A stretch of DNA of 64,000 nt, from NCBI GenBank assembly GCA_963742035.1, contig CAVUKH010000002.1, forward strand, positions 248,001-312,000, written 5' to 3'. Made by a program: the position numbers and the translations under genes. Shown here piece after piece: positions 24,052-35,253 of the stretch. The notes under the pieces are model-generated. The model made no database searches. It worked only from the letters and a program-made list of their open reading frames with translations, and was not told the origin of the DNA. This DNA is from Bog-473 sp963742035 (GTDB lineage Bacteria; Actinomycetota; Acidimicrobiia; Acidimicrobiales; RAAP-2). The first letter of the stretch is position 1; each line of letters starts with the position of its first letter.

Positions 24052-24066
24052 CTGACGCAGGTGTCA
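24052..24066. promoter_or_regulatory. Inverted repeat CTGAC-N5-GTCAG, possible operator
   Basis: CTGAC (24052-24056) and GTCAG (24062-24066) form a perfect inverted repeat just upstream of a TAGAGT hexamer (24071-24076), which itself ends 9 nt before the GTG of the MFS-LivF fusion gene. The position, between a would-be -35 and -10, suits a repressor operator. No regulator gene is adjacent. Confidence 0.35.
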
Positions 24067-24085
24067 GAGATAGAGTCCCCAGCCG

Positions 24086-26290
<2,205 letters not shown>

Positions 26291-26296
26291 GCGCCC

Positions 26297-28300
26297 GTGC
26301 TCGCGTTCTCGGCTCCCAACTTCGTCCTCGTCCAGGGACTCTTCTACGGGTTGGGGTACGGGCTCCTGGCGCTGGGCCTGGTACTCGTCTACCGCACCAA
26401 CCGGGTGCTGAACTTCGCCCAGGGTCAGATCGGTGTCATCGCCGCCGTGTTCCTGGTGAAGCTCACCGCGGACTTCCACTTCAATTACTGGTTCGCCCTG
26501 CTGCTCTCCATCGGGCTGGCCGCGCTGACGGGCGCCGGGTCCGAGCTCGTGCTGCGCCGGCTGTTCAGCCGCCCACGCGTTCTCGTGATGGTGGCCACCA
26601 TCGGGTTGAGCTACGTACTGCTGGCGCTCACGGCGCTGCCCTTCATCAGGCCCTCCAACCTGTACAAGCCGGTGCCGGTGCCCTTCGACCTGTCGTTCTC
26701 CCTCGGCCCGTTCATCATCACGCCCACCGAGGTACTCACCCTCATTGTGGCGCCCATCGTGACGGCGGTCCTGGTGCTCGCCGTTCGCTTCACCTCGTGG
26801 GGCCTCTCCATGCGCGCCATGTCGGAGAACGCGGACTCCGCCCGCCTGTCCGGCGTCTGGATCCGTCGCACGTCCACGCTGACGTGGACGGTGGCCGGAG
26901 CGCTGTCGGCCTTCACGGCCATCCTCAACGCGCCCAACCAGACCAGTGCCCTGACCCAGGCGCTCTCACCGGACCTGCTGCTCTACGCGCTGACGGCGGC
27001 GCTCATCGGAGCCATGGTCAACCTGACGGTCGCCTTCATCGCCGGCATCGGCATGGGGGTCTTCCTCGAGCTCCTCGAATGGAACATCCCCTCACCGGCC
27101 AAGCAGCAGCTCATCATCTTCGTCGTCGTCATGGTCGTCCTCCTGGTGCGGGTCAGCGCCCTCAGCAAGGGCGCGCGGACGGGGGAGCGGAGCACCTGGC
27201 AGCACGGTGCCGCCACCACCATGCGCGCCGGGGTCGACCAACTGCGCCGTCGGGTCTCGGTCACCGGCATCTGGCTCACCGTCGGCGTCGCCATCCTGTT
27301 GCCCTTCGTGCTCTCCGTCGGCAACAACGTCCTCTTCAGCCAGATCTGCATCTTCGCCGTGATCGCGCTGAGCCTGACCATGTTGACGGGATGGGCGGGC
27401 CAGGTCTCGCTGGGCCAATTCGGGTTCGTGGCCGTGGGTGCGCTGGTGGCGGTGCACCTCGGGACGTCTCTGCCCCTGCCCATCGTGATGCTCTACGGCG
27501 GCGTCGTGACGGCGCTGGTCGCCATCCTCGTGGGATTACCGGCGCTGCGGATGCCCGGCCTCTTCCTGGCCGTCACGACGCTGGCCTTTGCCATCTTCAT
27601 GCAGAGCGCGGTGCTGGCCACTCCCTGCTTCAGCGTGCCCGGCATCCACAAGACGTTGTGCACCGGCCTCCCCGATCCCGGCTACACCTTCATCGGACGA
27701 CCTTCGCTGTTCGGGCTGAGCCTCGCCTCCCAGCAGTCCTTCGCCCTGTTCTCGCTGGGTGTGTTGTTGCTGTCCGTGTTCATGGTGCGGATCTGGCGCG
27801 ACAAGGGCGTGGCGCGACGCCTGGTCGCCGTGCGGGACAACGAGCTGACCGCGGCGGCCATGGGGATCCCCATCCTGCGCACGAAGCTCCTGGCCTTCGG
27901 CCTGTCGGGCTTCATGGCGGGCTATGCAGGCGTGTGCTTCGCCTTCGCCACCCAGCAGCTCAACAACACCGACATCACATTCGACCCCACCACATCCTTC
28001 GTGATCATCTCCATGGTGGTGATCGGCGGCCTGGGCTCCATCCCCGGGGCGATCCTGGGCGCCCTCTACCTCGAAGGCCTCCCCGCGCTCTTCGGCGCCA
28101 ACCAGACGATCCAGTTCATCACCAGCGGCCTCGGGCTGATCCTCTTCATCCTCTACCTGCCCGGCGGGCTGGCCGATCTGCTGCACCGTTCCGGTGACAT
28201 GGTCACGCTGGGCATCCGCACCGCCCACGAACGCCTGAGTTCGCGGCAGGCCGGTCCCCCGGTCACACCGACCCTGGTCGCTGACGGGGCGGAGCAGTGA
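26297..28300 (+). CDS. Branched-chain-amino-acid-type ABC permease, LivH-LivM fusion
   Basis: A 667-residue membrane protein. The N-terminal ~290 residues are LivH-like (LVYRTNRVLNFAQGQIG; then RAMSENADSARLSGVW, the EAA loop contacting the ATPase). The C-terminal part from ~320 is LivM-like (LTMLTGWAGQVSLGQFGFVA; RRLVAVRDNELTAAAMGI; VIGGLGSIPGAILGA). Both halves of the importer channel are thus one polypeptide. It begins 6 nt after the MFS-LivF gene and overlaps livG by 4 nt. Liv-type importers take up branched-chain amino acids, urea, amides or aromatic acids. Confidence 0.9.
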   Translation: MLAFSAPNFVLVQGLFYGLGYGLLALGLVLVYRTNRVLNFAQGQIGVIAAVFLVKLTADFHFNYWFALLLSIGLAALTGAGSELVLRRLFSRPRVLVMVATIGLSYVLLALTALPFIRPSNLYKPVPVPFDLSFSLGPFIITPTEVLTLIVAPIVTAVLVLAVRFTSWGLSMRAMSENADSARLSGVWIRRTSTLTWTVAGALSAFTAILNAPNQTSALTQALSPDLLLYALTAALIGAMVNLTVAFIAGIGMGVFLELLEWNIPSPAKQQLIIFVVVMVVLLVRVSALSKGARTGERSTWQHGAATTMRAGVDQLRRRVSVTGIWLTVGVAILLPFVLSVGNNVLFSQICIFAVIALSLTMLTGWAGQVSLGQFGFVAVGALVAVHLGTSLPLPIVMLYGGVVTALVAILVGLPALRMPGLFLAVTTLAFAIFMQSAVLATPCFSVPGIHKTLCTGLPDPGYTFIGRPSLFGLSLASQQSFALFSLGVLLLSVFMVRIWRDKGVARRLVAVRDNELTAAAMGIPILRTKLLAFGLSGFMAGYAGVCFAFATQQLNNTDITFDPTTSFVIISMVVIGGLGSIPGAILGALYLEGLPALFGANQTIQFITSGLGLILFILYLPGGLADLLHRSGDMVTLGIRTAHERLSSRQAGPPVTPTLVADGAEQ

Positions 28301-29160
28301 CGGGGGCGCCCGAGAGCCCGGTGAAGGCGCACCCCGCCCGCCTCACGGTGACGGACGTGCGGGTGCATTTCGGCGGGGTGCGCGCGCTCGACGGGGTGAC
28401 GTTCGAGGCGGTGCCGGGCTCCATCGTCGGGCTGATCGGCGCCAACGGCTCGGGCAAGACGACCACGCTCGACGTGATCTCGGGGCTGGTGGCACCGCAG
28501 TCCGGGAGCGTGCACCTGGACGACATCGATCTGGCCGAGTACCTGCCCGAGGAACGGCTCAGCATCGGCATGGTGCGCTCCTTCCAGGACTGTCGGCTCT
28601 TCCCGGAGCTGACCGTGCTCGATGTCCTGCTCCTCAGCGAGGACGCCCGCCGGGAAGTGGCCGTGCTCTCCACCACCCTCCGCCTGCCGTGGGCGCGCCG
28701 CGCCGAGCGCCGCAAGCTGCAGGCGGTGGACCGGGTCATCGCCGCCTTCGGACTGGAGCGGTTTCGCCATCACCGCACGGCGGAGCTGTCCACGGGGACA
28801 CGGCGGGTGGTCGACCTCGCCTCCGTCGTCCTGGCCCAGCCCCGCCTGCTCCTGCTCGACGAGCCGACGGCCGGGATCGCCCAGCGCGAGGCCGAGGCCT
28901 TCGTCCCGCTCCTGCAGCGGATCCACGAAGTGGCGGAGACGACCATCGTCCTGGTCGAGCACGACGTGCCGCTGGTCTTCGAGCTGTGCTCCACCGTCGT
29001 GGTCATGGAGCTGGGCCGCGTCGTGGCTGCCGGGCCGCCCGACGTGATCCGCGCTGACTCGAAGGCGCTGGCCGCCTACCTTGGTGCGAGCGACGAGGCC
29101 CTGATGGCGTCGGGTCCGATAGGGGAGGGCGGCGGTGCAGACCGCCGTCGAGGAGGGTGA
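28297..29160 (+). CDS. livG: LivG-type ABC ATPase with degenerate signature motif
   Basis: A 287-residue ATPase with Walker A GANGSGKTT (about 48-56), Q-loop region MVRSFQDCRLFPELTV and Walker B LLLLDEPTAGIAQ. The signature reads LSTGTRRVVDLA in place of LSGGQ. This variant recurs, from memory, in an actinobacterial LivG subfamily, so it is probably functional but unusual. The GTG start overlaps the permease stop. It pairs with the LivF half of the upstream fusion to give the two ATPases of the importer. Confidence 0.87.
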   Translation: MTGAPESPVKAHPARLTVTDVRVHFGGVRALDGVTFEAVPGSIVGLIGANGSGKTTTLDVISGLVAPQSGSVHLDDIDLAEYLPEERLSIGMVRSFQDCRLFPELTVLDVLLLSEDARREVAVLSTTLRLPWARRAERRKLQAVDRVIAAFGLERFRHHRTAELSTGTRRVVDLASVVLAQPRLLLLDEPTAGIAQREAEAFVPLLQRIHEVAETTIVLVEHDVPLVFELCSTVVVMELGRVVAAGPPDVIRADSKALAAYLGASDEALMASGPIGEGGGADRRRGG

Positions 29161-29162
29161 AC

Positions 29163-30713
29163 ATGGAAGCGAACATGACGGTTCCCGCGCACCGACAGGC
29201 GCGATTCCATCCCCTGGCGCCGCTGGGCCGGTCCTGGCGTCGCCTGCGCCGGCGCCCCCGCGCCATGCAGGTGCGCACGGCCATCATCATCATCGCCATC
29301 GTCGTCGGGCTCGTGGCCTGGCTCGTGCTGGCGCCCGCGGGCACGCCGGGCGGGTCGAGCAGTGCGGGCGCGGCCGAGGTGGCGTCGAGCACGACCGCTT
29401 CGCCGCCGAGCCAGGCCAGCACGAGCACCCGCGGCGTCAGCGCCACGAGCATCAACGTCGTCTTCCCCGTGGTCGCCATCAACAGCCTGGCCGGCAAGGA
29501 GGGCTTCGCCGAGGACAAGGAGTACAACGAGCAGATCCCGGCGATCCACCTCTATGTGAACAAGATCAACGACGCCGGTGGCATCAACGGCCGCAAGATC
29601 AACCCGATCATCGTGCAGTTCGACCCGACCAACGACGCCAACATGCAGTCCCTGTGCCGGCAGTGGACCCAGGGCAGCCCGGCGGTCTTCGCGGTCGTCG
29701 ACGGGGTCGGCACCTGGGAAGGGGACGACCAGCTCTGTGTGGCCCAGCAGGGCCAGACGCCGCTCATCAGCGCCTGGTCCACCACGACCAACTGGACCAA
29801 CCTGGCCTCGCCCTACTTGTGGTGGACCGGTGCGGACATGGCACCCGTGCTGGCAGCCGTCGTGCAGTGGGGGGTCAGTTCGGGGCGCCTCGGCCACGGC
29901 AAGAAGGTCGGCGTCGTCGTCTCGGACCAGGCGGCGGACCAGGACGCGCTGAACGACTACATGCTGCCCGACCTGAAGAAGGCGGGCATCACACCGGTGG
30001 TCCAGACGGTGGCCGGCAGCGCGGATCAGACCGCCACCACCAACTCCGACGCGCAGTTGGCCGTCGAGAAGTTCAAGGCCGCCGGCGTGCAGTCGGTGAT
30101 CCCCATGCTCCCGGAGAACGCGTTCTTCCCCTACATCGGGGCCGAGAACTCCCAGCAGTACTTCCCGCAGCTCCTGCTCAGCGACTACCAGTCGTCCATT
30201 GAGGTGGCGCTGGGGCTCATCCCCGTCCCCTACGAGCAGGCGCTCAACGGGCAGGAGGGCGTCACGACGGAGACCCTCGGCGGCATCGACGACAACCGCC
30301 CGCAGAGCCAGGGCGGCTACGACCCCGGGGTGCGGGCCTGCTACAACACGTGGCACGCCTATCACCCGAAGCCGATCCCGGGCACGCTCTACCACTACAT
30401 AGAGGAACAGGGCCCCATTCAGGCCTGGTGCGGTGCCATCGGCCTGCTCGCCACCGCGGCCAAGGACGCCGGCAAGAACCTGAACCGGAGAACGTTCGTG
30501 GAGGCCATGTCGAAGATCACGAACTACCCGGGCACGCTCGCACCCATTTGGACCTTCGGGCCCGACAAGTTCTACGGCCCGACGCAGTACCAGGTCGTGA
30601 AAGTCCACAACAACGTGCCGAAATCGTCGGCCTGCAAAATGCCGAAGAGTGGCAAGGCGCAGGGCACCTGCTGGGTCACGGTGCAGCCCTTCAAACCGTT
30701 GCCGGCCTCCTGA
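29163..30713 (+). CDS. Membrane-anchored substrate-binding protein of the Liv-type importer
   Basis: A 516-residue Peripla_BP_6-like protein. A basic N-terminus (SWRRLRRRPR) and one hydrophobic helix at ~39-57 are followed by a Ser/Thr/Ala-rich linker. There is no lipobox Cys, so it is held by an uncleaved anchor rather than as a lipoprotein. The binding domain has YVNKINDAGGINGRKINPI, the standard strand-helix entry of this fold. The ATG at 29163 is chosen because AGGAGG ends 6 nt before it; a GTG at 29157 sits too close to that site. The ligand is unknown. Confidence 0.85.
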   Translation: MEANMTVPAHRQARFHPLAPLGRSWRRLRRRPRAMQVRTAIIIIAIVVGLVAWLVLAPAGTPGGSSSAGAAEVASSTTASPPSQASTSTRGVSATSINVVFPVVAINSLAGKEGFAEDKEYNEQIPAIHLYVNKINDAGGINGRKINPIIVQFDPTNDANMQSLCRQWTQGSPAVFAVVDGVGTWEGDDQLCVAQQGQTPLISAWSTTTNWTNLASPYLWWTGADMAPVLAAVVQWGVSSGRLGHGKKVGVVVSDQAADQDALNDYMLPDLKKAGITPVVQTVAGSADQTATTNSDAQLAVEKFKAAGVQSVIPMLPENAFFPYIGAENSQQYFPQLLLSDYQSSIEVALGLIPVPYEQALNGQEGVTTETLGGIDDNRPQSQGGYDPGVRACYNTWHAYHPKPIPGTLYHYIEEQGPIQAWCGAIGLLATAAKDAGKNLNRRTFVEAMSKITNYPGTLAPIWTFGPDKFYGPTQYQVVKVHNNVPKSSACKMPKSGKAQGTCWVTVQPFKPLPAS

Positions 30714-30789
30714 CGACTCGTGGTACCACGAGGCGGCAGGACCTGCTGACCCCATTGGCGATCGACTGACCTTCCGACACTCTGGAGCG

Positions 30790-33312
30790 ATGGACCACGG
30801 CGCGGCGCGGAGCTCCACGGCCATCCGCACCGCCCGGTACCGATCGGTCGTCGGCTGGAAGCGGCAGCGAGCGGGGTACCTGCTCCTCGTGCTCCTGGTC
30901 GGCCTGGCCGGCGGCGTGGCGCTGGGGTCGTTCGCAGGGGCCCGCCGGACCGCGTCGTCGTTCTCGACGTTCCTGGCCGCAACGAACCCCTCGGACCTCA
31001 TGATCGTGCCCGCCGGCGGGGGTCCGGGAGTCGAGCCGCCACACCTGGCCCAGCGGCTCACGGACGCGGTGCGCGCGTACCCCGAGGTGAAGCACGTCGA
31101 GAGCTACCAGGCGCTGGCCGCGTCCTTCGTGCATGCCGGGCGGGTCGCGGGGCGCACTCTCGACGGCAACGTCCTCCTCGTCAGCAGCGTCGACGGCCTC
31201 CTCTTCAACCAGGATCGTCTGGCCGTCACCAGTGGTCGGATGGCAGATCCCTCCCGCGTCAACGAGGTCATGGTGACGCAGAGCGCGGCGGCGGCGTTGG
31301 GTCTGCACCTCGGGCAGACCCTCACCGTCGCCATCGATCGCGGGTCGGCGCCGTCCCGGCGTCTCGCGCTGAAGGTCGTCGGCATCGGCCTGTTGAATCG
31401 GGAGGTGGTGCAGGACCAGATCGCGAAGTTCCCCACCTACATTGTGGGGACGCCTGCGCTGGCCCGGTCACTGGCCTCCGACGCGAAGACCCTCGTCTAT
31501 CTGGGCGTGCAAGTGCGCGGCGGGTCGGCGAGCGTCGCGGCCGTCGAGCGCCGGTGGAATTCGACCGAGCGTTACTTCACGGACTTCCAGGTCACGTCCC
31601 AGCTCCACGCCGAGGCCGAGCAGACCATCCGGCCCGAAGCGCTGGCGCTCGGCGCCTTCGGTGCCATTGCCGCCCTCGCCGCGCTGTTCCTCGGGATCCA
31701 GGTGATCGCGCGGCAACTGGGAGCCCGGGAGCAGGATCTCGTGGTCATGCGCGCCGTCGGGGCCGACCCGGTGACGACGGGGCTCGACGGGCTACCCGGC
31801 ATCTTCGGCTCCATCGTGGTTGGGTCCGCTCTGGCCGTCGGCGTGGCCCTGGCGATGTCCCCGCTCTTCCCGATAGGACCCGTCCGTGCCGTCTATCCCG
31901 ACCGGGGGGTGAACGCAGACTGGACCGTCCTCGGCGCGGGATTCAGCATTTTGGTCGGAGTCCTCGGGGTGGGGGCTCTGTTGTTCGCCTTCCTCGGTGC
32001 GCCACACCGCGTCCAGCGGCGCTCACGAGCCGGGGTCCGTCGATCCTCCACCGTGGACCTCGCCGCCCGGTCCGGGCTACCGCCACCGGCCATTGCGGGA
32101 GCGACCTTCGCCGTCGACGCACGTTCGGGCCGGATGGCGGGTCCCTACCGTGGCGCCGTCCTGGCCGCCGTCATCGCCATGCTCGTCGTGACGACGACGC
32201 TGACCTTCGGCGCCAGCCTGCACACGTTGGTTTCCCGGCCGGCCCTCTACGGGTGGAATTGGGACTACGCGGTGGAGTCATCCAACGGGTACGGTCCCGT
32301 GCCGAACAGGGCCGTCGCAACGCTCCGCCACGACCCCGCCGTGACGTCATCCTCCGGGATCTCGTTCGCGACGATGCAACTGGACGGGGTGGAGGTGCCG
32401 ACCCTGCTGTCGAACCCCGGCAGCGCCGTCGCCCCACCCATCGTCTCGGGTCACGGGTTGACCTCGGCACATGAGATCGTCCTCGGCGCGTCGACGCTGG
32501 CGGAGCTGCACAAGCGGATCGGGGACACCGTCGGCCTCAAGTACGTTCCCGGCTATCCGCGCCGGCCCATCCTTCTGACGATCGTCGGGGTGGCCACCAT
32601 GCCGGCGATCGGCATCTCCGAGGGGCTCCACACCTCCATGGGGATCGGTGCCGCCGTGCCCGCCGACGCGGGGCCAGTGACCGAGAGCCTGGGTCCCCAG
32701 GGCTACGACGCACCGTGCACAGGTCCCAACATGGTCCTCTTGCGTGTCCGGGGAGGCCCCGGTACGCCACAGGGCCTGGCCGCCGCGCAACGGCTCAGCG
32801 TGACGGCGAACGACATCCTGGCGCGGCAGGATCCCAATTCGAACTGCAGCGGGTACGAAGCCAGCGTCCTCGCCGTCCAGCACCCGGCCCAGATCACCAA
32901 CTACCGCTCCATGGGCACCACCCCGTTGCTCCTGGCCGCCGCGCTCGCCGTCGCCGCGGTCGTGGCGGTGGGGCTTGCCCTCGCGGCGTCGGTGCGGCGG
33001 TGCCGGCGCGATCTCGCGCTGCTCAGAGTCATGGGCTTCGTCGAGCGGCAGCTGTCCGCCGCGGTGGCGTGGCACGCGTCGGTCACGGCGACTATCGGGG
33101 TCGTGATCGGTATCCCGCTGGGCATCGTGCTGGGGCGGTGGCTCTGGACCCTCTTCGCGGACGAGATCGGGGCAGTGCCGGAACCGACGGTTCCCGTGTG
33201 GTCGATCGTGATCGCCGCGGTCGCCGCGCTGGTCCTGGCCAACGTCGCCGCCGTGCTCCCCGGGCGGCGGGCGGCGCACACGGCGGCCGCGCTGGTCCTG
33301 CAGGACGAGTAA
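30790..33312 (+). CDS. FtsX-like ABC permease (MacB type) without adjacent ATPase
   Basis: An 840-residue protein. It has one N-terminal membrane helix after RSVVGWKRQRAGYLLLVLLVGLAGG and a large extracytoplasmic domain. A three-helix FtsX domain lies around 280-415 (ALGAFGAIAALAALFLGIQV) and a second one forms the C-terminal ~140 residues (LLRVMGFVERQLSAAVAWHAS). This two-FtsX layout is typical of lipoprotein-exporter or antimicrobial-peptide permeases. The cognate MacB/LolD-type ATPase is not next to it. The ATG at 30790 has GGAG very close by; spacing is poor and the start is uncertain. Confidence 0.82.
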   Translation: MDHGAARSSTAIRTARYRSVVGWKRQRAGYLLLVLLVGLAGGVALGSFAGARRTASSFSTFLAATNPSDLMIVPAGGGPGVEPPHLAQRLTDAVRAYPEVKHVESYQALAASFVHAGRVAGRTLDGNVLLVSSVDGLLFNQDRLAVTSGRMADPSRVNEVMVTQSAAAALGLHLGQTLTVAIDRGSAPSRRLALKVVGIGLLNREVVQDQIAKFPTYIVGTPALARSLASDAKTLVYLGVQVRGGSASVAAVERRWNSTERYFTDFQVTSQLHAEAEQTIRPEALALGAFGAIAALAALFLGIQVIARQLGAREQDLVVMRAVGADPVTTGLDGLPGIFGSIVVGSALAVGVALAMSPLFPIGPVRAVYPDRGVNADWTVLGAGFSILVGVLGVGALLFAFLGAPHRVQRRSRAGVRRSSTVDLAARSGLPPPAIAGATFAVDARSGRMAGPYRGAVLAAVIAMLVVTTTLTFGASLHTLVSRPALYGWNWDYAVESSNGYGPVPNRAVATLRHDPAVTSSSGISFATMQLDGVEVPTLLSNPGSAVAPPIVSGHGLTSAHEIVLGASTLAELHKRIGDTVGLKYVPGYPRRPILLTIVGVATMPAIGISEGLHTSMGIGAAVPADAGPVTESLGPQGYDAPCTGPNMVLLRVRGGPGTPQGLAAAQRLSVTANDILARQDPNSNCSGYEASVLAVQHPAQITNYRSMGTTPLLLAAALAVAAVVAVGLALAASVRRCRRDLALLRVMGFVERQLSAAVAWHASVTATIGVVIGIPLGIVLGRWLWTLFADEIGAVPEPTVPVWSIVIAAVAALVLANVAAVLPGRRAAHTAAALVLQDE

Positions 33313-33334
33313 CCGTCGCCGGTATCTCACCGCG

Positions 33335-33377
33335 GGTGGCCGTCGCCGGTGGCCGTCGCCGGTGGCTGTCGCCGGTG
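33335..33377 (+). repeat. 13-bp tandem repeat (GGTGGCCGTCGCC) x3 plus partial copy
   Basis: Three back-to-back copies of GGTGGCCGTCGCC (the third with one C-to-T change) and a partial fourth lie between two convergent genes. A related CCGTCGCCGGT precedes them at 33313. It looks like local slippage expansion rather than a regulatory site. Confidence 0.7.
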
Positions 33378-33394
33378 TCAGCAGCGGAGCCCGC

Positions 33395-34228
33395 TCAGGC
33401 GATCATGGTGGGGCTGGGCGGCCGGCCCTGCACAATGTCGTCGAAGCGCGTGGTGATGGCGCCGTCGAGCTCGGGATGCGTGAGGATGTAGAAGGTGTCG
33501 GCGCGCACGGCGTCGATCACGCGGTCGGCCACGGTGGTGGCGGCAATGCCCCCGTGGACCATGTCCTGCACCGCGCCGCGCAGTGCAGCGGCGCCCTCCA
33601 CGTCGCGGTCGGGCGCCCAGTCGGGCCGGTTGCGTTCGGACTCGGCGATGCGCGTCTGCACGAAGCCGGGGCACAGCACCGACACGCCGATGGGCGCGCC
33701 GACGGACTGCAGGTCCTTGAACAGCGTCTCCGAAATGGCCACGACGGCCTGCTTGGTGGCGTTGTAGGGACCGAGGAACGGGGCCGCGATGAGCCCCGCA
33801 ATGGAGGCCGTGTTGACGATGTGGCCCTCGCCCTGCTCAATGAGGAGCGGCGTGAAGGTCCGCACGCCGTGGATCACGCCCCACAGGTTGACGCCGAGGA
33901 TCCAGCGCCAGTCCTCCTCGCTCACTTCCCAGATCGGGCCGCCCAGACCGATGCCGGCGTTGTTGTGCACGAGATGCACGGCGCCGAAGCGGTCGACCGC
34001 GGCGTCCCGCAGGGCACGCACCGACGCGCCGTCGGCCACGTCGGTCACCACACCGAGCGCCTCGGCCCCCGAGCTCGTCAGGTCGCCGACGGCCTCCTTC
34101 AGCGGGCCCTCCTCAATGTCGCCCAGGACGATCAGCATGCCCTCGGCCGCCGCCCGGTCCGCCACGGCCCGGCCGATGCCGCTGGCTCCGCCCGTGATGA
34201 CCGCGACCTTGCCCTGCAGATCCTCCAT
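33395..34228 (-). CDS. Classical short-chain dehydrogenase/reductase
   Basis: A 277-residue SDR with glycine motif TGGASGIG (residues 12-19), Asp in LGDIEEG after strand 2 (favouring NAD), NNAG, catalytic Ser in NTASIAG and active-site YNATK. The ATG at 34228 is preferred because GGGGAGGG lies 5 nt upstream; a longer frame would add an unconserved N-terminus. Its substrate is unknown. The C-terminal ~50 residues (TFYILTHPELDGAI) are typical of a widespread actinobacterial SDR group. Confidence 0.87.
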   Translation of the reverse strand: MEDLQGKVAVITGGASGIGRAVADRAAAEGMLIVLGDIEEGPLKEAVGDLTSSGAEALGVVTDVADGASVRALRDAAVDRFGAVHLVHNNAGIGLGGPIWEVSEEDWRWILGVNLWGVIHGVRTFTPLLIEQGEGHIVNTASIAGLIAAPFLGPYNATKQAVVAISETLFKDLQSVGAPIGVSVLCPGFVQTRIAESERNRPDWAPDRDVEGAAALRGAVQDMVHGGIAATTVADRVIDAVRADTFYILTHPELDGAITTRFDDIVQGRPPSPTMIA

Positions 34229-34334
34229 CGGGCCCTCCCCGTGCTCGTGGACTCGCGCCCTCTCGACGCAGTCAACCACGGCGCCGACGGGCGCGGCCAG
34301 CGGCGTTCGGCCAGGGCCCGGGGTGGCGCCGATC

Positions 34335-34577
34335 TCAGACGGGCGCGACCGAACGGTGGCGGCGTAGATGGTCGACGCCGGCGGGCGAGACCGAGATCAG
34401 CCGGCCCTGCCCGGGGACATGCTCCCGGACGAGGAAGCCTCGCTCGTTGGCGTCCTCCCAGACGGGCAGCCGGGGGCAGGACGTACGCCACACCTCCATG
34501 ACCTCGTCGTAGGGCCGGGCCGCTGGGGCGACCCACTCGAGCAGGTCGAGGATCAGGGCGTCGACGGCATCTGACAC
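34335..34577 (-). CDS. Small conserved hypothetical protein
   Basis: An 80-residue protein starting (V)SDAVDALILDLLEWV and containing PYDEVMEVWRTSCPRLPVWEDA, then GRLISVSPAGVDHLRRHR. I recognise this as a conserved actinobacterial family of unknown function. The predicted helix content and the ISVSPAG beta-hairpin suggest a small winged-helix-like fold. The GTG start is a guess (GGAGAG abuts it). It lies between the CadD-like and SDR genes, all on the minus strand. Confidence 0.6.
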   Translation of the reverse strand: MSDAVDALILDLLEWVAPAARPYDEVMEVWRTSCPRLPVWEDANERGFLVREHVPGQGRLISVSPAGVDHLRRHRSVAPV

Positions 34578-34597
34578 CTCTCCATTGTCGCGCCGGG

Positions 34598-35245
34598 TCA
34601 GAGCAGGGAGAAGGTCCCCGCCTCGACCAGCACCAGTATCCCGACACAGCACAACAGGATGGGAACGGTCAGATGCCCCAAACGCAACATGACCCGGCGC
34701 GCCTTCGGATGGCGGCCGCCGGCCAGGATCAGCCAGGTGACGAGGGCCTCCCCGACGACGAAGATGGTCACGACGGCACTGACCCTCGTTCCCCCTCCGA
34801 CGCGGAAGAGCGGGATGTAGACGGCGAGGTTGTCGCCGCCCGAGGCGATGGTGACCAGCGCGGCCGCGGTCAGACTCCGACCCACGGCGCGCTGCTCGGG
34901 CTTCGAGCGCCGGCGCCGGCGCGCCGGGGTGGCCGGCGGGCTCGTCGCGCCCTCGCCGTCGGTATGGCCCCGCGCCAGGCCCACCAGGCCGTGCAGGCCG
35001 ATGGCGAGCGGCACCAGCCCCAGCAGCCCGACCACGGCGGTCGAGAACTCGAACAGCACTGCCGCCGCGGCGGCGGAGACCGCCACCAGGACGGCGAAGC
35101 CGAGGACCTGGCCGGCCGCGATGCGATGCGCGCGCTGCAGCGGCGCGCCGGCCACCATGGCCATGACCACGACGCAGTTGTCGACGTTGGTCCCGACGAA
35201 CGCCGCCGCGGCGACGCCGAGATCGGCCCCCAGGCCGGCGGCCAA
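34598..35245 (-). CDS. CadD-like cadmium resistance transporter family protein
   Basis: A membrane protein of ~215 residues with five to six helices. It has AAAAFVGTNVDNCVVVMAMV near the start and ASGGDNLAVYIPLFRV in the second half; the repeated (T/G)x(D)N motif is characteristic of CadD/LysE-superfamily exporters. A basic loop (RRRRRSKPEQRA) separates the halves. The start is uncertain: TTG at 35245, or a CTG at 35257 that would overlap the TauD stop as CTGA. It lies in an operon with the dioxygenase. The metal is unproven. Confidence 0.75.
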   Translation of the reverse strand: MAAGLGADLGVAAAAFVGTNVDNCVVVMAMVAGAPLQRAHRIAAGQVLGFAVLVAVSAAAAAVLFEFSTAVVGLLGLVPLAIGLHGLVGLARGHTDGEGATSPPATPARRRRRSKPEQRAVGRSLTAAALVTIASGGDNLAVYIPLFRVGGGTRVSAVVTIFVVGEALVTWLILAGGRHPKARRVMLRLGHLTVPILLCCVGILVLVEAGTFSLL

Positions 35246-35253
35246 CGAGGCCG

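Noticed and set aside
33313..33377. Repeats considered as a CRISPR array
   Set aside because: Units are 13 bp and directly adjacent without spacers, and no cas genes are present.
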